Shown: piece by piece, positions 21,595 to 50,039 of the stretch
Numbering within the stretch: the first letter of the stretch is position 1
How the letters are laid out: each line of letters opens with the position of its first letter
Source: Varanus komodoensis
Taxonomy: Eukaryota > Chordata > Lepidosauria > Squamata > Varanidae
Direction of reading: 5' to 3'
Assembly: GCF_004798865.1 (NCBI RefSeq)
Contig: NW_025335509.1
Coordinates: 1-64,000, forward strand
DNA length: 64,000 bases
Program-made: the position numbers and the translations under genes
Notes under the pieces: model-generated
The model's input: only the letters and a program-made list of their open reading frames with translations
What the model was told of the DNA's origin: nothing
The model's database searches: none

Positions 21595-23182
21595 TTTAAG
21601 AGACGGTCGGGTACCTTCCTCTTTAAAAGAGGCGGTAGTCCGGCCAGTCCTAAAGAAGGCATCCCTGGATCCAGAGGTGGCCGCCAATTACAGACCGGTG
21701 GCCAACATCCCGTTTCTGGGCAAGGTGCTAGAGCGGGTGGTGGCGGCACAACTCCAATCACTCTTCGATGAAACTGATTATCTGGACCCATTTCAGTCCG
21801 GCTTCAGACCCGGGTACGGTACTGAATCTGCCTTGGTCGCCCTGTACGATGACCTGTGCAGGGGGAAGGACAGGGGGAGTGCGTCCCTGTTGGTTCTCCT
21901 GGACCTCTCAGCGGCTTTCGATACCATCGACCATGGTATCCTTCTGGATAGGCTAGTGGGACTGGGAGTAGGAGGCACTGCTTGGCAGTGGTTCCTCTCC
22001 TACCTCGACGGCCAATTCCAGAAGGTGGTGCTGGGGGACTTTGGCTCTGCGCCATGGCAGCTATGCCATGGAGTACCGCAGGGGTCCATTTTGTCCCCTT
22101 TGCTATTCAACATCTACATGAAACAGCTGGGAGAGGTCATCCGGAGGTGTGGGCTGCGGAATCATCAGTACGCTGATGATACCCAGCTCTACCTCTCTTT
22201 TTCAACCAATCCAGGTGAGGCGGTGGCTGTGCTGAACCGGGGCCTGGCCAAGGTAATGGGCTGGATGAGGGCCAATAAACTGAAGCTCAATCCAGACAAC
22301 ACGGAGGTCTTGTTGTTGGGTGGTTCGGGCCTCGGGATGGGGGACTTGGGCCTTGTCCTAAATGGGGTTGCACTCCCTCTGAGGGACAGGGTTCGCAGCT
22401 TGGGAGTGCTCCTCGACCCTGAGCTGTCTCTAGAAGCTCAGGTGACGGCGGTGGCAAGGAGCGCTTTCCTTCAGCTTTGGCTGATCCATCAGCTGCGTCC
22501 CTTCCTGGAGAACGACTGCCTGGTGACAGTGACAAACGCGTTGGTAACTTCCCAATTAGTTTTCTGTAACGCGCTCTATGTGGGGCTTCCCTTGAAGACG
22601 GTCCAGATACTTCAATTGGTGCAGAACAGAGCTGCCAGGCTGCTGATGGGGACTGGGCATTGTTCTCATTTAACCCCAGTTCTCCGTCAGCTCCACTGGC
22701 TCCTGATTGAAGTCCGGGCCCAATTCAAGGTGTTGGTTATGACCTCTAAAGCCCTGAACGGCTTGGGTCCTGGGTATCTAAAGGAATGCTTGCATCCATA
22801 TATGCCCTCCCGCCCCCCAAGATCAGCAACAGATGCCCTTCTCCGGGAACCCTCTGTGAATGATATTAGGACGGTGAGTACCCAGAGGAGGGCTTTCTCT
22901 GCGGTGGCGCCCCATCTATGGAATGCGCTCCCCAAAAAGCTCCGCCTGGTGCCGTCGTTATTTGTTTTTCGGCACCAGGCTAAGACCTTTTTATTTAAAA
23001 CTTATTTTAATTGTTAATTTATTGGTATTTATAGGATTTTAAATCTTTTAAGCCGAGATGCACTGGGTTTTAATATTTTTGTTGTATAATTGTTATATTT
23101 GTATACTTTGTTTTTGTTCTGAGCTGCCCTGAGGCTTTGTTGCGATGGGGGCGGCATAAAAATGTTATAAATAAATAGATAG
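21595..23182 (+). mobile_element. 5'-truncated L2-like LINE with intact RT region, inserted in a SINE
   Basis: A single open frame (from the first Met, 21677-23017, 446 residues) covers the reverse transcriptase: [17 protein letters not shown], motif [17 protein letters not shown] (residues 71-86), [10 protein letters not shown] (132-141), catalytic [11 protein letters not shown] (YADD at 165-168), then the C-terminal [18 protein letters not shown]. The endonuclease half is missing by 5' truncation. The 3' tail has the hairpin gctgccc (23123-23129) / gggcggc (23149-23155) and an ATAAATAGATAG tail. Both ends abut atagttctc, a 9-bp target duplication. It cannot move on its own without an endonuclease. 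Confidence 0.92.
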
Positions 23183-23360
23183 ATAGTTCTCCTCTTCCCC
23201 CTCTCAATCTTGTCCTCCCAACAAACACCCTGTAAGGTAGGTGGGGCTGAGAGTCTGTGACTGGTCCAAAGTCACCCAGGAGGCTCCATGGCTGAGGGGG
23301 GATTAGAACCCAGATCTTCTGATTTCCAACCTAGCACTCTTAACCACTACAGCACAAAGG
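23183..23360 (-). mobile_element. tRNA-derived SINE, head half (split by an L2 insertion)
   Basis: After the right copy of atagttctc (23183-23191) the SINE resumes: gtgactggtccaaagtcacc, ccatggctgagg, then the reverse of the tRNA-like head (aaccactacagcaca). Together with 21515-21594 it makes one continuous SINE. Confidence 0.85.
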
Positions 23361-23811
23361 GTATAGCCTTGCTTTTTTATTTCTCAGAACAGCTAAGCTT
23401 TAGGAATTTTAAATTGCTAGATTATTTTTGCATTTTACAAACATTTTTCACTTAGAAGAGTATCTGTGTCTGCACAGAAATAAATGGCAAGCATATAATA
23501 CTAAATCTCACAGGATACCACTTTGCAAGCAGTAATTCTATGTTAAAACCTTCAAGCATTTTGCAGAATGCAGAGAAACACTTAAGGCAGAGCAACTGTA
23601 AAGACTTTTTGCAAAGCCACAACTGTACATTGTGAAGGACATTAATAAAACTATCAAACATTTTCAAGAAAATTAAAATATGATGCCTTCATGGTTAAAC
23701 CACTATCAATCTGTACTTTGTTTCATAACTGATACTTCTATAAAGAAACTGGGAAGCAATTCGTAGATTTGCAGATCCAGTCCTCTTATCTGAAGCATCT
23801 TTCTGGAGCCA

Positions 23812-24007
23812 GTGTGGTGAACTGGTTGAGAGTGTGGGACAGGCAATCTGGTTCAAGCCATGGAGCCAACTGTGTGACTTTGGGCTAGTCACAGACTCTC
23901 AGCCCTACCTACTTCACAGGGTTGTTGTGGGGATAAGATTGAGATCGTGAAGGGAATTACGTAAACTGCCTTGAGTTGAAAAAAGGTGGGATATAAGTAA
24001 ATAAAAT
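23812..24007 (+). mobile_element. tRNA-derived SINE
   Basis: gccagtgtggtgaactggtt, ctggttcaagcc (a box-B-like element), tgactttgggctagtcacag, tgttgtggggataagattga and the tail gtgggatataagtaaataaa match, in order, the reverse complement of the copy at 40277. Confidence 0.8.
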
Positions 24008-26555
<2,548 letters not shown>

Positions 26556-26639
26556 TTAAATATATGTTTGCAGTAATGGCTATCATCTACTAGGAATTTT
26601 TCTTGCACAAACTCCTCTAAAACATTGTTTATTTCTTAG

Positions 26640-26920
26640 GCTACTAAGAGATTTAGAACTTTGTACATTATGAAGTCCCCTCTTCTGAGTAATGCCTTCA
26701 TGTGTTTGAGGATGTTAGAGAAGTCAAGAGCAATGCTGCCACAAGGCCAGACCCTCCCATTCCTGGCAGGGTCACCCAAGACAAAGCGGTCAAGGCTGAG
26801 GCACCAGACTAAGAGGCATCTCTCCTCATCAGTTGATTCCATAAATAAAGCTACAGCCTCGAGCTTATAAAAGCTGACCAAGGCCAAGAAGGACAGGGCA
26901 TTCTGGAGAGCATGCATTCA
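26640..26920 (-). repeat. Interspersed repeat fragment, class uncertain
   Basis: Read on the - strand, agtctggtgcctcagccttg, ttgtcttgggtgaccctgcc and caggaatggg resemble a repeat consensus I have seen next to reptile retroelements. I cannot place it in a family. Confidence 0.35.
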
Positions 26921-28955
<2,035 letters not shown>

Positions 28956-29045
28956 TTAGCATGCAGTATAGATTTTGGAATAAACTCATAAAACATGCTT
29001 GAATCATTTTGAACACTGAAGTGGCAAGCTGGCTTGCCTCTCCTA

Positions 29046-30164
<1,119 letters not shown>

Positions 30165-30315
30165 GCACGGATAGGCAACTCCCAACAACCTTGACCATCG
30201 TAGCCAATGGCAGGCCAAAACATCTGGAGAATCACAACTTGCACCATCCCTCATTACTGACTATGCTCACTATGGATGATGGGAGTTGAAGGCTGAAACA
30301 TCTAGAAGGCTATAA
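30165..30315. mobile_element. Decayed hAT-like MITE
   Basis: ggataggcaactccc, ggccaaaacatctggaga, gatgggagttgaagg and aaacatctagaaggc follow the layout of the better-preserved element at 52974-53096. Ends are approximate and I found no clear TSD. Confidence 0.45.
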
Positions 30316-30355
30316 GCAGCTCACTTCTAATGTAATAGTACAGAAGTTTCCCTTA

Positions 30356-30934
<579 letters not shown>

Positions 30935-31101
30935 TTATCATCATTACACTGCATTTGTACTCCACCTTTCTTCCTCTTGCAAGAAATCCATGAAGGCTTA
31001 CAAAGTTCTCCTCGTCTCCATTTTATCCTCATAAGAACCCTGTGAGTTGATAGGCTGAGAGGCAGCACCTGGCCCAGTGGGCTTCATGACTGAGTGGATG
31101 G
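30935..31101 (-). mobile_element. tRNA-derived SINE, partial
   Basis: tactccacctttcttcctct, ccatgaaggcttacaaagtt, ccattttatcctcataagaa and ccctgtgagttgataggctg match the tail and middle of the SINE at 40277 in the same orientation. The tRNA-like head is missing. Confidence 0.65.
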
Positions 31102-31389
31102 CAAAATGCTGACAGGTGATAATGCTGGAAGTGCACGCTTCCTATGGGACTTAATCTCAAAAGGAGGATTTTTTCAAAGTGCTTCCTATTGCACAAGATG
31201 ACGGCCCCCCTAACATTAACATGTATGTGCAGGCTGTCCTGTCATCCAAACTAGGTAAACGTATCTTGGCAAAGTATCCCATGATATCCTGATTACAAAG
31301 CCTGTCGACGGTTGGATGGCATTACTACTAGGTGGATCCACAGCTAGCCAGAAAATCCTACTCAAATAGTGCTTGTCAGTGGTTCTTCA

Positions 31390-31573
31390 GAAGCACTGTG
31401 GAGTAGTAGTTAAGAGTGCTAGACTAGGACTCCAGAGATCCTGGTTCCCACTCAGCCATGAAGCTTATTTCAGCCAGTCATGGACTCTTAACCTACCCTA
31501 CCTCACAGGTTGTTGTGGGTATAAAATGGAGAGGAGGAGAACCTTGCCAAAGGCGGGGTATAAATGTAATATC
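31390..31573 (+). mobile_element. tRNA-derived SINE
   Basis: gtggagtagtagttaagagt with ctagactaggactcc is a tRNA-like head (box A-like), ctggttcccactc is box-B-like. The body has cagccagtcatggactctta and ggttgttgtgggtataaaat; the tail is ggcggggtataaatgtaat. Confidence 0.8.
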
Positions 31574-31584
31574 ATCAACACCAC

Positions 31585-31985
31585 TAGACTGGAGGGAGGT
31601 ATTGAATGGGGTGCCAAAGAGTTTGGTCCTGGGCCTGCCTCCTCAATAATCGTATTAATGACTTGGAGGAAGAGATGCTTGTCAAATCTGCATATAACCC
31701 AAAACTGAGTGAGAACTAACTGATAGCTTAGCAGAGCAAACAACAGTCAAAATCACAAAACTGAGCAGAAAATAAGGGAAGGAGAACATCAAGAAAAACA
31801 ACTCATTGTCCAGAGTACTCAGACAATGGAATGAACTGCCTAGGTAGGTGTTGGGCTGTCCGTGGAGGTATCAAGTAGATGCTAGACAGTCATCTGTCAT
31901 GGATGCTTTAAACAGGATTCCTGCACTAAGCTGGGAGCTCAACTCAATGGCTTACATGGTGCTACCCAGCTCTATGATCCTATAT
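31585..31985 (+). mobile_element. CR1 LINE fragment, 3' part
   Basis: tcctgggcctgcctcctcaa, attaatgacttggagga and gatgcttgtcaaatctgcat are pieces of a CR1 reverse transcriptase. After a gap, gacagtcatctgtcatggat, gggagctcaactcaatggct and ccagctctatgatcctata form the CR1 3' end. Decayed; stops in all frames. Confidence 0.75.
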
Positions 31986-33516
31986 ACCTGAATTCTCTTT
32001 CTGAAAAGCAAGTGTGCAAGAAACAGATTATTTTAAGAATACCATCTGACACTCAGGATAACTCAATTTATTTTTGGATTATGTTGAGCGTTTAGACCCA
32101 AACAATCTGACAGTATTTTTTATTTTTATTTTTATTAGGATTCTCAAATTTATAACTATTGGATATATAAGACCAAGGTTGTTATATAAACAAACACTTA
32201 TCTCACTATCTTTCACAGCTTTTGAATTCACAGGTCACTTGAGATACAAAAACAAAGTTTTTGAAGTATACCATATTCGGAAAAAAGCAAGACTGAAGAA
32301 TAGCTTGCAGAGGGCTTAAACAAACAAGATCCTCAGGAAAACTATGCTCAGGAATGCCTTCCATTCTGCTAAAAGGCCCACCTCTGTTCTGTCTAATGTA
32401 CTTTGCAACTGAATGCCCCACTCTTAGCTCAAGATAGAAAATAAATTCTAATGAGCAGCTAAACAAGCAACTGATGCAGAATGGAAAATATGAAAGCAGC
32501 CCATTAGGCTAAATGATAACTAATAATCTTTGGCAGATCTTTGGTCTGCTGCCAATTATGTTGAGGGAAGTGGTAACTGGCATGAGGGAGTGGAAACTTT
32601 TAAAGGCAGGATAAACATAATGGCTGGAATTTGCTGAAACAGAATATATAAGACAAGATGGCTAGTACATTTTGTGGCATCTGATGTGGCATTTTGATAG
32701 TGTTCCCCTTTCACAGGCACTATGTTTCTGATATCCTCTCTAACAGGGATGCTCAGGGTCTCAGCGCTGCAATTTCAGAACTTAGGGTTTGAAGCACAGG
32801 AAGCTCTTCCAGGACCTGGATCAGAACACTTTTTAGTCTTACCCGGAGAGGGCAAGGATTGCACTTGGCCAATTTCTTATGTAAAGCTCATCCTCTTGTG
32901 TTTAGGACTGAGTCCTGTTATCCATTCCTCAAATTTTGGTCTATGCCAACTACTTTTTGAAAAAGCAGTTCCTCAACATATGCCCTTTATTTTAATGCTC
33001 AGTATGAAAATCAAGACTATCACCAATTAAATTAATTCTACTAGCACAGGTAAAAGCTACAGAGGTCTACACATGTATTTGTATAGAAATTGTATCATTG
33101 TACAGAAAGAGAACATGCTTTCTGGATCAGTCTAGTGGGAAGGAAGTCTCACTAATTTCAACATGGCTTATTCCCAAGGAAGTCCACAGAAAAGCCCAGA
33201 TTGCACTCATCCCTTTTCCTTGCTGATCGGATGCATCCTGGGATAGGAGATAAAGATCATCTTTATGACCCCAACGTGCATGACAGCTCTGAATCTCCAT
33301 TTTGACTTCTACCTCCAAGAAGTACCAGAGGCAAAAATAAATTGGCACCTTGCTTTTTCAGCTCGGCTTATCAATACTGTCAAATCAACTGTTAAGCAGC
33401 TGTAGTTCCTTGGCTGCCATGGGTATATATCAATCTACACTTCGCTTCTTACACAAGTACCCTCAGTTCAGCAATTCATTACTGCTTTGAAAGAAAAAAA
33501 TACTTTATGTACATAC
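31986..33516 (-). other. TANC1 intron 11 remainder
   Basis: Possible decayed copy of the short palindromic repeat at 33150-33235. The frame at 32722-33030 has no recognisable domain. Confidence 0.35.
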
Positions 33517-33595
33517 CTGTTTCTCCCCACAGAGTATCTGTTTCATTGATGTCAATTTTAGGCTCCTTTTCCATCTTTATCAAAAATTGAACCAC
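33517..33595 (-). CDS. TANC1: TANC1 window exon 11: short ankyrin-region exon
   Basis: 79 bp with acceptor ttttgtcag and donor gtatgt. 26 codons and one base: VVQFLIKMEKEPKIDINETD then TLWGET. The acidic and basic insert between repeats is the part of the ankyrin block that differs most from the human protein as I recall it. Confidence 0.93.
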
Positions 33596-37828
<4,233 letters not shown>

Positions 37829-38154
37829 TTAAAAAAAAAAAACAAAAAACCCACACCTATCTTATTTAGAGCCAAAATTAGAATAAATTTGCACTTCCAT
37901 TACATTTTTAATAATTTAAAACTCATGAATGAAATGGACACAATCTCTTCCTTCCATTCCACATGGCTTAAAGGAAAAGAATCATTGCACCAAATCATCA
38001 GTTCCACAAGCAGTTTTCCACTTATACAACCACTGAATCCAATGGATATATTCGCATTATTACATTTCAGGCTCATGCTTATGAGCTAACACACCAAAAA
38101 TTATTCAGGATATAGCACAGTAATTGCTCTTCCAATGTCATGTATAATCTATAG

Positions 38155-38290
38155 CTACCTTCCCCAACCTGCTGCCCTCCAACAATTTGGGACTACAACT
38201 CCTAGTCTTCTTGACCATTGACCATTCTGGCTGTGGAAGTTTGGAGTCAAAATCCAAAACATCTGGGGTGCGCCAGGTTAAAGTAGGCTG
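38155..38290. mobile_element. hAT-like MITE
   Basis: Left ctaccttccccaacctgctg and right ccaggttaaagtaggctg are imperfect inverted repeats. Flanks atctatag (38147-38154) and acctatag (38291-38298) differ at one base, consistent with an 8-bp hAT duplication. The inner sequence (actacaactcctag, aaaacatctgg) is typical of this family. Confidence 0.65.
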
Positions 38291-38443
38291 ACCTATAGTG
38301 TCATGATGGCATCATGGAATCACCCAGTGCACACTAGGACAGCAGCAACAATAATAAACTGTAACACAACCTTTGCAGTATCCTAGCCACATTTCAGATA
38401 AAAGCCAGATAAATTGGTGACACCTTAACATACTTTGGTGGTA

Positions 38444-38557
38444 CAGGAAGTCAACGGGTTATGGACAAGTTCCATTCCTGAGAAAGTACTTAAGTTGAAT
38501 TTGTATATGAGTCAGGATCACATGAGTAAGTCAAATGTTTGTCTTGGGTGTGCATGC

Positions 38558-38644
<87 letters not shown>

Positions 38645-39470
38645 TTCTATACATATAAAACACTTAAGAAACGCTTCCATATTCACTAAAATACTTTAAA
38701 CAAAATGCACTTTAAACAAAATGCAACACTGTAATCATGATGATAATACAGCAAAATATAGCAGTAATAAAGTAACTACAGGTACCGAAGAGGGAAAGAA
38801 TCTGTAAGTGTGCTGATATACAATACTGTAAAACACGAATAAACAAAACTGTTCATAAAACTGTTTAGAAGATTCTTAAGGCAACATTAAACCTAACATT
38901 AATGGTGATGGTGGAGAAGGACCTGGTGCTGGTGAGTCAGGGTTTGATTGTGCTGCTGGAGAGCAAGGAGTTACCACTGGAGTCACTTTCTTCAGCAGCC
39001 ATTTTCTTTTTCTCAGTTTAAATAGCCTTGTAGCAACAGAGGGCCTGGTTGCAAGAGCAAGTGCTACACAAAAACCAAGGGAACCTACACACCCTACATG
39101 TGCCCTGAAACACACTGGCTTCAGTACACTTGAGCTGATGCCCAGAATAAAAAACTGTGAATACTGTATCTTTAGGGAAGTAGACTGTCAGTGACAATGC
39201 ATTGTCAAACATGTCACTTAGTTTCCTAGAGGTGTGTTGTGCAGTTCACTTGACATATTCATGACCATCCATAGCAAACCATGAATATCTCTAATGAAAA
39301 GCTGAGACTATCTCTAGGGAACTACACAGCCACTGATGACGCATCAGGTGGTTCTCCAGAGATACTCACAGCTTTTTTCTAGAGTTATTCATATAGGGTT
39401 TATGGCAGTCCATGTGTTCATAAGTACAGGTTGTTTGTAACCTGGATGTTCATAAACTGGGGATTACCTG
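38444..39470 (+). mobile_element. Tigger-like MITE (family B), 1.03 kb
   Basis: Bounded by TA (38442-38443 and 39471-39472). Left caggaagtcaacgggttatg with gacaagttccattcctgag, right gtttgtaacctggatgttca with taaactggggattacctg. Both ends match the 441-bp copy at 2368-2808 in the same orientation. It contains a (GT)n(GA)n microsatellite and a frame at 38876-39115 with no known domain, so I treat it as non-autonomous. Confidence 0.7.
38560..38641. repeat. Compound microsatellite (GT)n(GA)n
   Basis: About 13 GT units followed directly by about 26 GA units, inside the family B MITE. Confidence 0.95.
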
Positions 39471-39489
39471 TATATGAAAATAACTAATA

Positions 39490-40085
39490 TAAGTCAGTGT
39501 AAAGTGATACATGCCAAGGCAAAAAGTCCTAACCATTGAGGTAACTGAACAGAAGAGGGCGCTCAAGGTTGTGGTGGACAGTCAACTGTATAACTGCTGT
39601 GAAAAGGGCGGATCCACACTGGGGATCATTAAGAAAGCATTTGAGAATTTGAAAATAAAACTGTTAATACTATTATGTATTACAGTCCTGTTGTATTATA
39701 ATACCATCCTATTGTTAAATCACTTAAAATATTGTGGAATGTTATGGTCACAACAACTCAAGAAGGATTTTGTAGACCTGGAAAAAATGCAGCCAACACT
39801 AATGGACCTGGAACAAATCCCCCTAAGAAAAAAACCCTACATGAAGGGCTTTTTAGCATAATAAGGGAGGATATGATGCGGATATACCAAATGATGCATT
39901 GTGTGGAAAGACTGGATACAAAAGTTTTTCCTCACAAATATTAGAACACAGGATCACCCAGTGAAGCGGAATACATAAACCTCACGCAGCACATATATCT
40001 GTGGAATTTGCTGACATAAAATGCAGTGATGGCCACCAATTTGGAGACTTTTAAAGGGCATTAGGGATATTCATGGAATAATTGT
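39490..40085 (+). mobile_element. CR1 LINE fragment, internal to 3' region
   Basis: gtcagtgtaaagtgatacat, ggtggacagtcaactg, ggggatcattaagaaagcat, then FVDLEKMQ- and MMHCVERLDTKVF-like pieces and gatggccaccaatttggaga follow the order of the CR1 C-terminal reading frame. Frameshifted and without the 3' tail. Confidence 0.75.
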
Positions 40086-40276
40086 TTAAAAAGTTTTATT
40101 TCTATACCACGCAAAATCTGAAACTATGTGAGTGGTGAACATTTAAACAGCTACTGGCCATTGCATCGAACATCTGAGGCAGCCTGCCTACATAAACCAA
40201 TTGCTCGGGAACACGAACAGAAGGGCAGCCACTACTGTGCTTAGGGCCTACGTGTGGATTTTCCACAGGCTGCTGG

Positions 40277-40513
40277 TTTTTATTTATTTATTTATTTATT
40301 TATTTTATATCCTGCCTTTTTCCTACAAAGGGCTCAAGGCAGCTTACATCACCTCCTCCATCTTATCCCCACAACAATAGCCCTGTGAGGTAGGTTGGGC
40401 TGAGAGTCTGTGACTGGCCCAAAGTCACCCAGTTGGCTCCATGGCTGAGCGGGGACTAGAACCCAGGTCGCCTGAGTCCCAGTCCCATGCTCTTAACCAC
40501 TACACCACACTGG
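40277..40513 (-). mobile_element. tRNA-derived SINE, near full length
   Basis: Reverse-complemented it begins ccagtgtggtgtagtggtta, agagcatgggactgggactc and gacctgggttctagtcccc (box A- and box B-like), followed by cagtcacagactctcagccc, gttgtggggataagatgg and a (TAAA)n tail. I know this as a common squamate SINE. It is the best copy in the window and serves as reference for the others. Confidence 0.88.
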
Positions 40514-40686
40514 TCGACCGCTTTGTGGACAGAACACTGGCTAGACAGGCCCTTGATCTGATCCAGTCCGGCTCAAGTTATTAACATTTGTTAGTAACTA
40601 TGATGGACTCAAATGCCAGCCTGTAAATCCATGTTTGTGCCAAGCCTTCCAGAGTTTGGGACTCTTTCCTCTTAAAATTAGAATTA

Positions 40687-47398
<6,712 letters not shown>

Positions 47399-47651
47399 TT
47401 ATAGACCGCACCTACAGCCCTGTTGAGGCTCTGTGGGCAATGTAATTTCCAATAAAATCAAAAATAAAATAAATAACTCCATAAAATACTATAGTACTAC
47501 AATATAGACAGATATAGCAGCTCAAAGACATCAGTTTAAAATTCACAAATACATATATAGCAATAAAAATCAATTATTAAAATACCTGAAGAAAAGAACA
47601 GCCTTCTCCTGGTGCAAAAGCACTGGTAATGAAAGCACCCAGTAAACCTCT

Positions 47652-48650
47652 GTTGTTGTTAGCCGCGAAGTCATGTCTGACCCATCACGACCCCATCGAC
47701 AACATTTCTCCAGGCCTTCCTGTCCTCCACCATCCCCCGGAGTCCACTCAAGCTCACACCAACTGCTACAGTGACTCCATCTAGCCACCTCATTCTCTGC
47801 CATCCCCTTCTTCTTTTGCCATCTATTGTTCCCAGCATTAGGCTCTTCTCCAAGGAGTCCTTCCTTCTCATTAGGTAGCCAAAGTATTTGAGTTTCATCT
47901 TCAGGATCTGGCCTTCTAAAGAGCAGTCAGGGTTGATCTTCTCAAGGACTGACCGGTTCGATCACTTTGCGGTCCAAGGGACTTGTAGGAGTCTCCTCCA
48001 GCACCACAATTCAAAGGCCTCAATCCTTCGGCACTCAGCCTTCCCTATGGTCCAGCTTTCACAGCCATACAGTGCAACTGTGAAAACCATAGCCTTGACT
48101 ATACGCACCTTTGTTGGCAGGGTGATATCTCTGCTTTTTATTATGCTGTCTAGATTTGCCATGGCTTTCCTCCCAAGGAGCAAGAGTCTTTTAATTTCTT
48201 GGCTGCAGTCCCCATCTGCGGTGATCTTGGAGCCCAGGAAAATAAAATCTGTCACTACCTCCATTTCTTCCCCATCTATTTGCCAGGAAGTGAGAGGACC
48301 ACATGCCATGATCTTAGTTTTCTTAATGTTGAGTTTCAAGCCAACTTTTGTGCTCTCCTCCTTCACCCGCATCAAGAGGCTCTTTAGTTCCTCTTCACTT
48401 TCTGCCATTAGAGTGGTATCATCTGCATATCTGAGGTTGTGGCTATTTCTCCCAGCAATCTTAATTCCAACTGGTGATTTATCTAGCCCTGGCTTTCTCA
48501 TGATGTGCTCTGCATATAAGTTAAATAGGCAGGGCGAGAGTATACAGCCTTGCCGAACTCCTTTCTCAATTTTGAACCAATCAGTGGTTCCGTGTCCAGT
48601 TCTCACTGTTGCTTCTTGACCCGCATATAGGTTTCTCAAGAGACAAATAA
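47652..48650 (-). mobile_element. BovB (RTE-clade) LINE, 3' half
   Basis: The frame at 47962-48639 reads as the BovB reverse transcriptase: LYAGQEATVRTGHGTTDW, GVRQGCILSPCLFNLYAEHI, catalytic LRYADDTTLMAESEEEL, KVGLKLNIKKTKIMACGPLT, ALYGCESWTIGKAE, FELWCWRRLLQVPW. A frameshift follows, then YFGYLMRRKDSLEKSLMLG in another frame. The 3' end (gttgttgttagccgcgaagt in + orientation) is the BovB terminus. An L2 copy separates it from the upstream half at 49032. Confidence 0.93.
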
Positions 48651-49031
48651 GGTTTTATTTATTTATTTAAAAGATTTCTATGCCGCCCCATTCGCAAAGA
48701 GCCTCGGGGTGGCTTACAAAACAGATACAATACACACAATTAACCTTAAAATTCGGAGACACCTCAGCACAATATAAAACCCAATAAATAGCCAAGTAAC
48801 AATTAAAATAACTTTTAAATAAAAAGGTCTTGGCCTAGCACCGAAAAACAAATAACGACGGCGCCAGGAGGACCTCTCTGGGGAGCGCATTCCATAGGTG
48901 GGGCGCCACCACAGAGAAGGCCCTCCTCTGGGTACCCACCCTCCTAATATCTTTCACGGAGGGTTCCCAGAGAAGCGCCTCTGCCGCTGATCTCAGGGGG
49001 CGGGAGGGCATATATGGACGCAAGTGCTCCT
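48651..49031 (-). mobile_element. L2-like LINE 3' end inserted into BovB
   Basis: Read on the - strand, RPYMPSRPLRSAAEALLWEP, VKDIRRVGTQRRAFSVV and WNALPREVLLAPSLFVF match the C-terminal end of the copies at 13480 and 21595. The tail hairpin is at 48682-48689 / 48706-48713 with one mismatch, followed by a (TTTA)n tail. BovB sequence continues on both sides. Confidence 0.88.
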
Positions 49032-50038
49032 TTGATGGTCCGGAACTCCCATCTCTTTAAGAACTTGCCACAATTTGTGGTGATCCACACAATCAAAGGC
49101 TTTAGCATAGTCAATGAAGCAGAAGTAGATGTTTTTCTGGAACTCCCTAGCTTTTTCCATGATCTAGCATATATTGGCAATGTGATCTCAAGTTCCTCTC
49201 CCTCTTCGAAATCCTGCCTCTACTTCTGGTAGTTCTCAGTCCACATACTGCTGGAGCCTACCTTGTAGGATTTTGAGCATCACTTTGCTAGCATGTGAAA
49301 TGAGTGCAATGGTGCGGTAGTTTGAACATTCTTTGGCATTGCCCTTCTTTGGGATCGGAATGTAAACTGACCTTTTCCAATCCTGTGGCCACTGTTGAGT
49401 TTTCCAAATTTGATGGCATACTGAGTGTAGCACTTTTACTGCATCGTCTTTTAAGATTTTGAATAGGTCAGCTGGAATACTGTCACTTCCACTAGTTTTG
49501 TTGTTGCTCAGACTTCCTAAGGCCCATTTGACTTCACATTCCAGGATGTCTGGCTCAAGGTCAGTGACCACCCCATCATGGTTATCAGGGACATTAAGCT
49601 CTTTCTTGTATAGTTCTTCTGTGTAATCTTGCCACCTCTTCTTAATCTCTTCTGCTTCTGTTAAGTCCCTGCCATTTTGGTCCTTTATCATGCCCATCTT
49701 TGCATGAAATGTTCCCTTCATATCTGTAATTTTCTTGAAGAGATCTCTGGTCCTCCCTATTCTATTGCTTTCTTCTATTTCTTTGCACTGTTCATTTAAG
49801 AAGACATTCTTATCTCTTCTAGCTATTCTCTGGAATTCTGCATTCAATTGGGTGTATCTTTCTCCCTTGCCTTTCGCTTCCCTTCTTTCCTCAGCTATTT
49901 GTAAAGCTTCCTCAGACAGTCATTTTGCTTTCTTGCATTTATTTTTCTTTGAGATGGCTTTAGTTGCTACCTTTTGAACAATGTTGCGAACCTCTGTGCA
50001 TAGTTCTTCCGGCACTCTGTCTATCAGATCTAATAGAG
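49032..50038 (-). mobile_element. BovB LINE, upstream RT part (5'-truncated)
   Basis: The frame 49236-49847 reads NAEFQRIARRDKNVFLNEQC, EESNRIGRTRDLFKKITDMK, WQDYTEELYKKELN, LGSLSNNKTSGSDSIPADLF, IWKTQQWPQDWKRSVYIPIP and CSNYRTIALISHASKVMLKI, the N-terminal part of the BovB RT. The 5' side stops near 50038, so the endonuclease is absent. Confidence 0.92.
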
Positions 50039-50039
50039 G

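Noticed and set aside
38584-38641. GAGA-factor type regulatory array
   Set aside because: It is a plain compound microsatellite within a transposon, without a nearby promoter.
38876-39115. Small - strand frame inside the family B MITE, possible transposase piece
   Set aside because: No DDE-type or helix-turn-helix motif could be seen; kept only as a search target.
40440-40513. tRNA gene on the - strand
   Set aside because: Box A- and box B-like sequences belong to the head of a SINE; the cloverleaf is not complete.
47888-48619. 243-codon open frame on the + strand
   Set aside because: It is the antisense shadow of the BovB reverse transcriptase.
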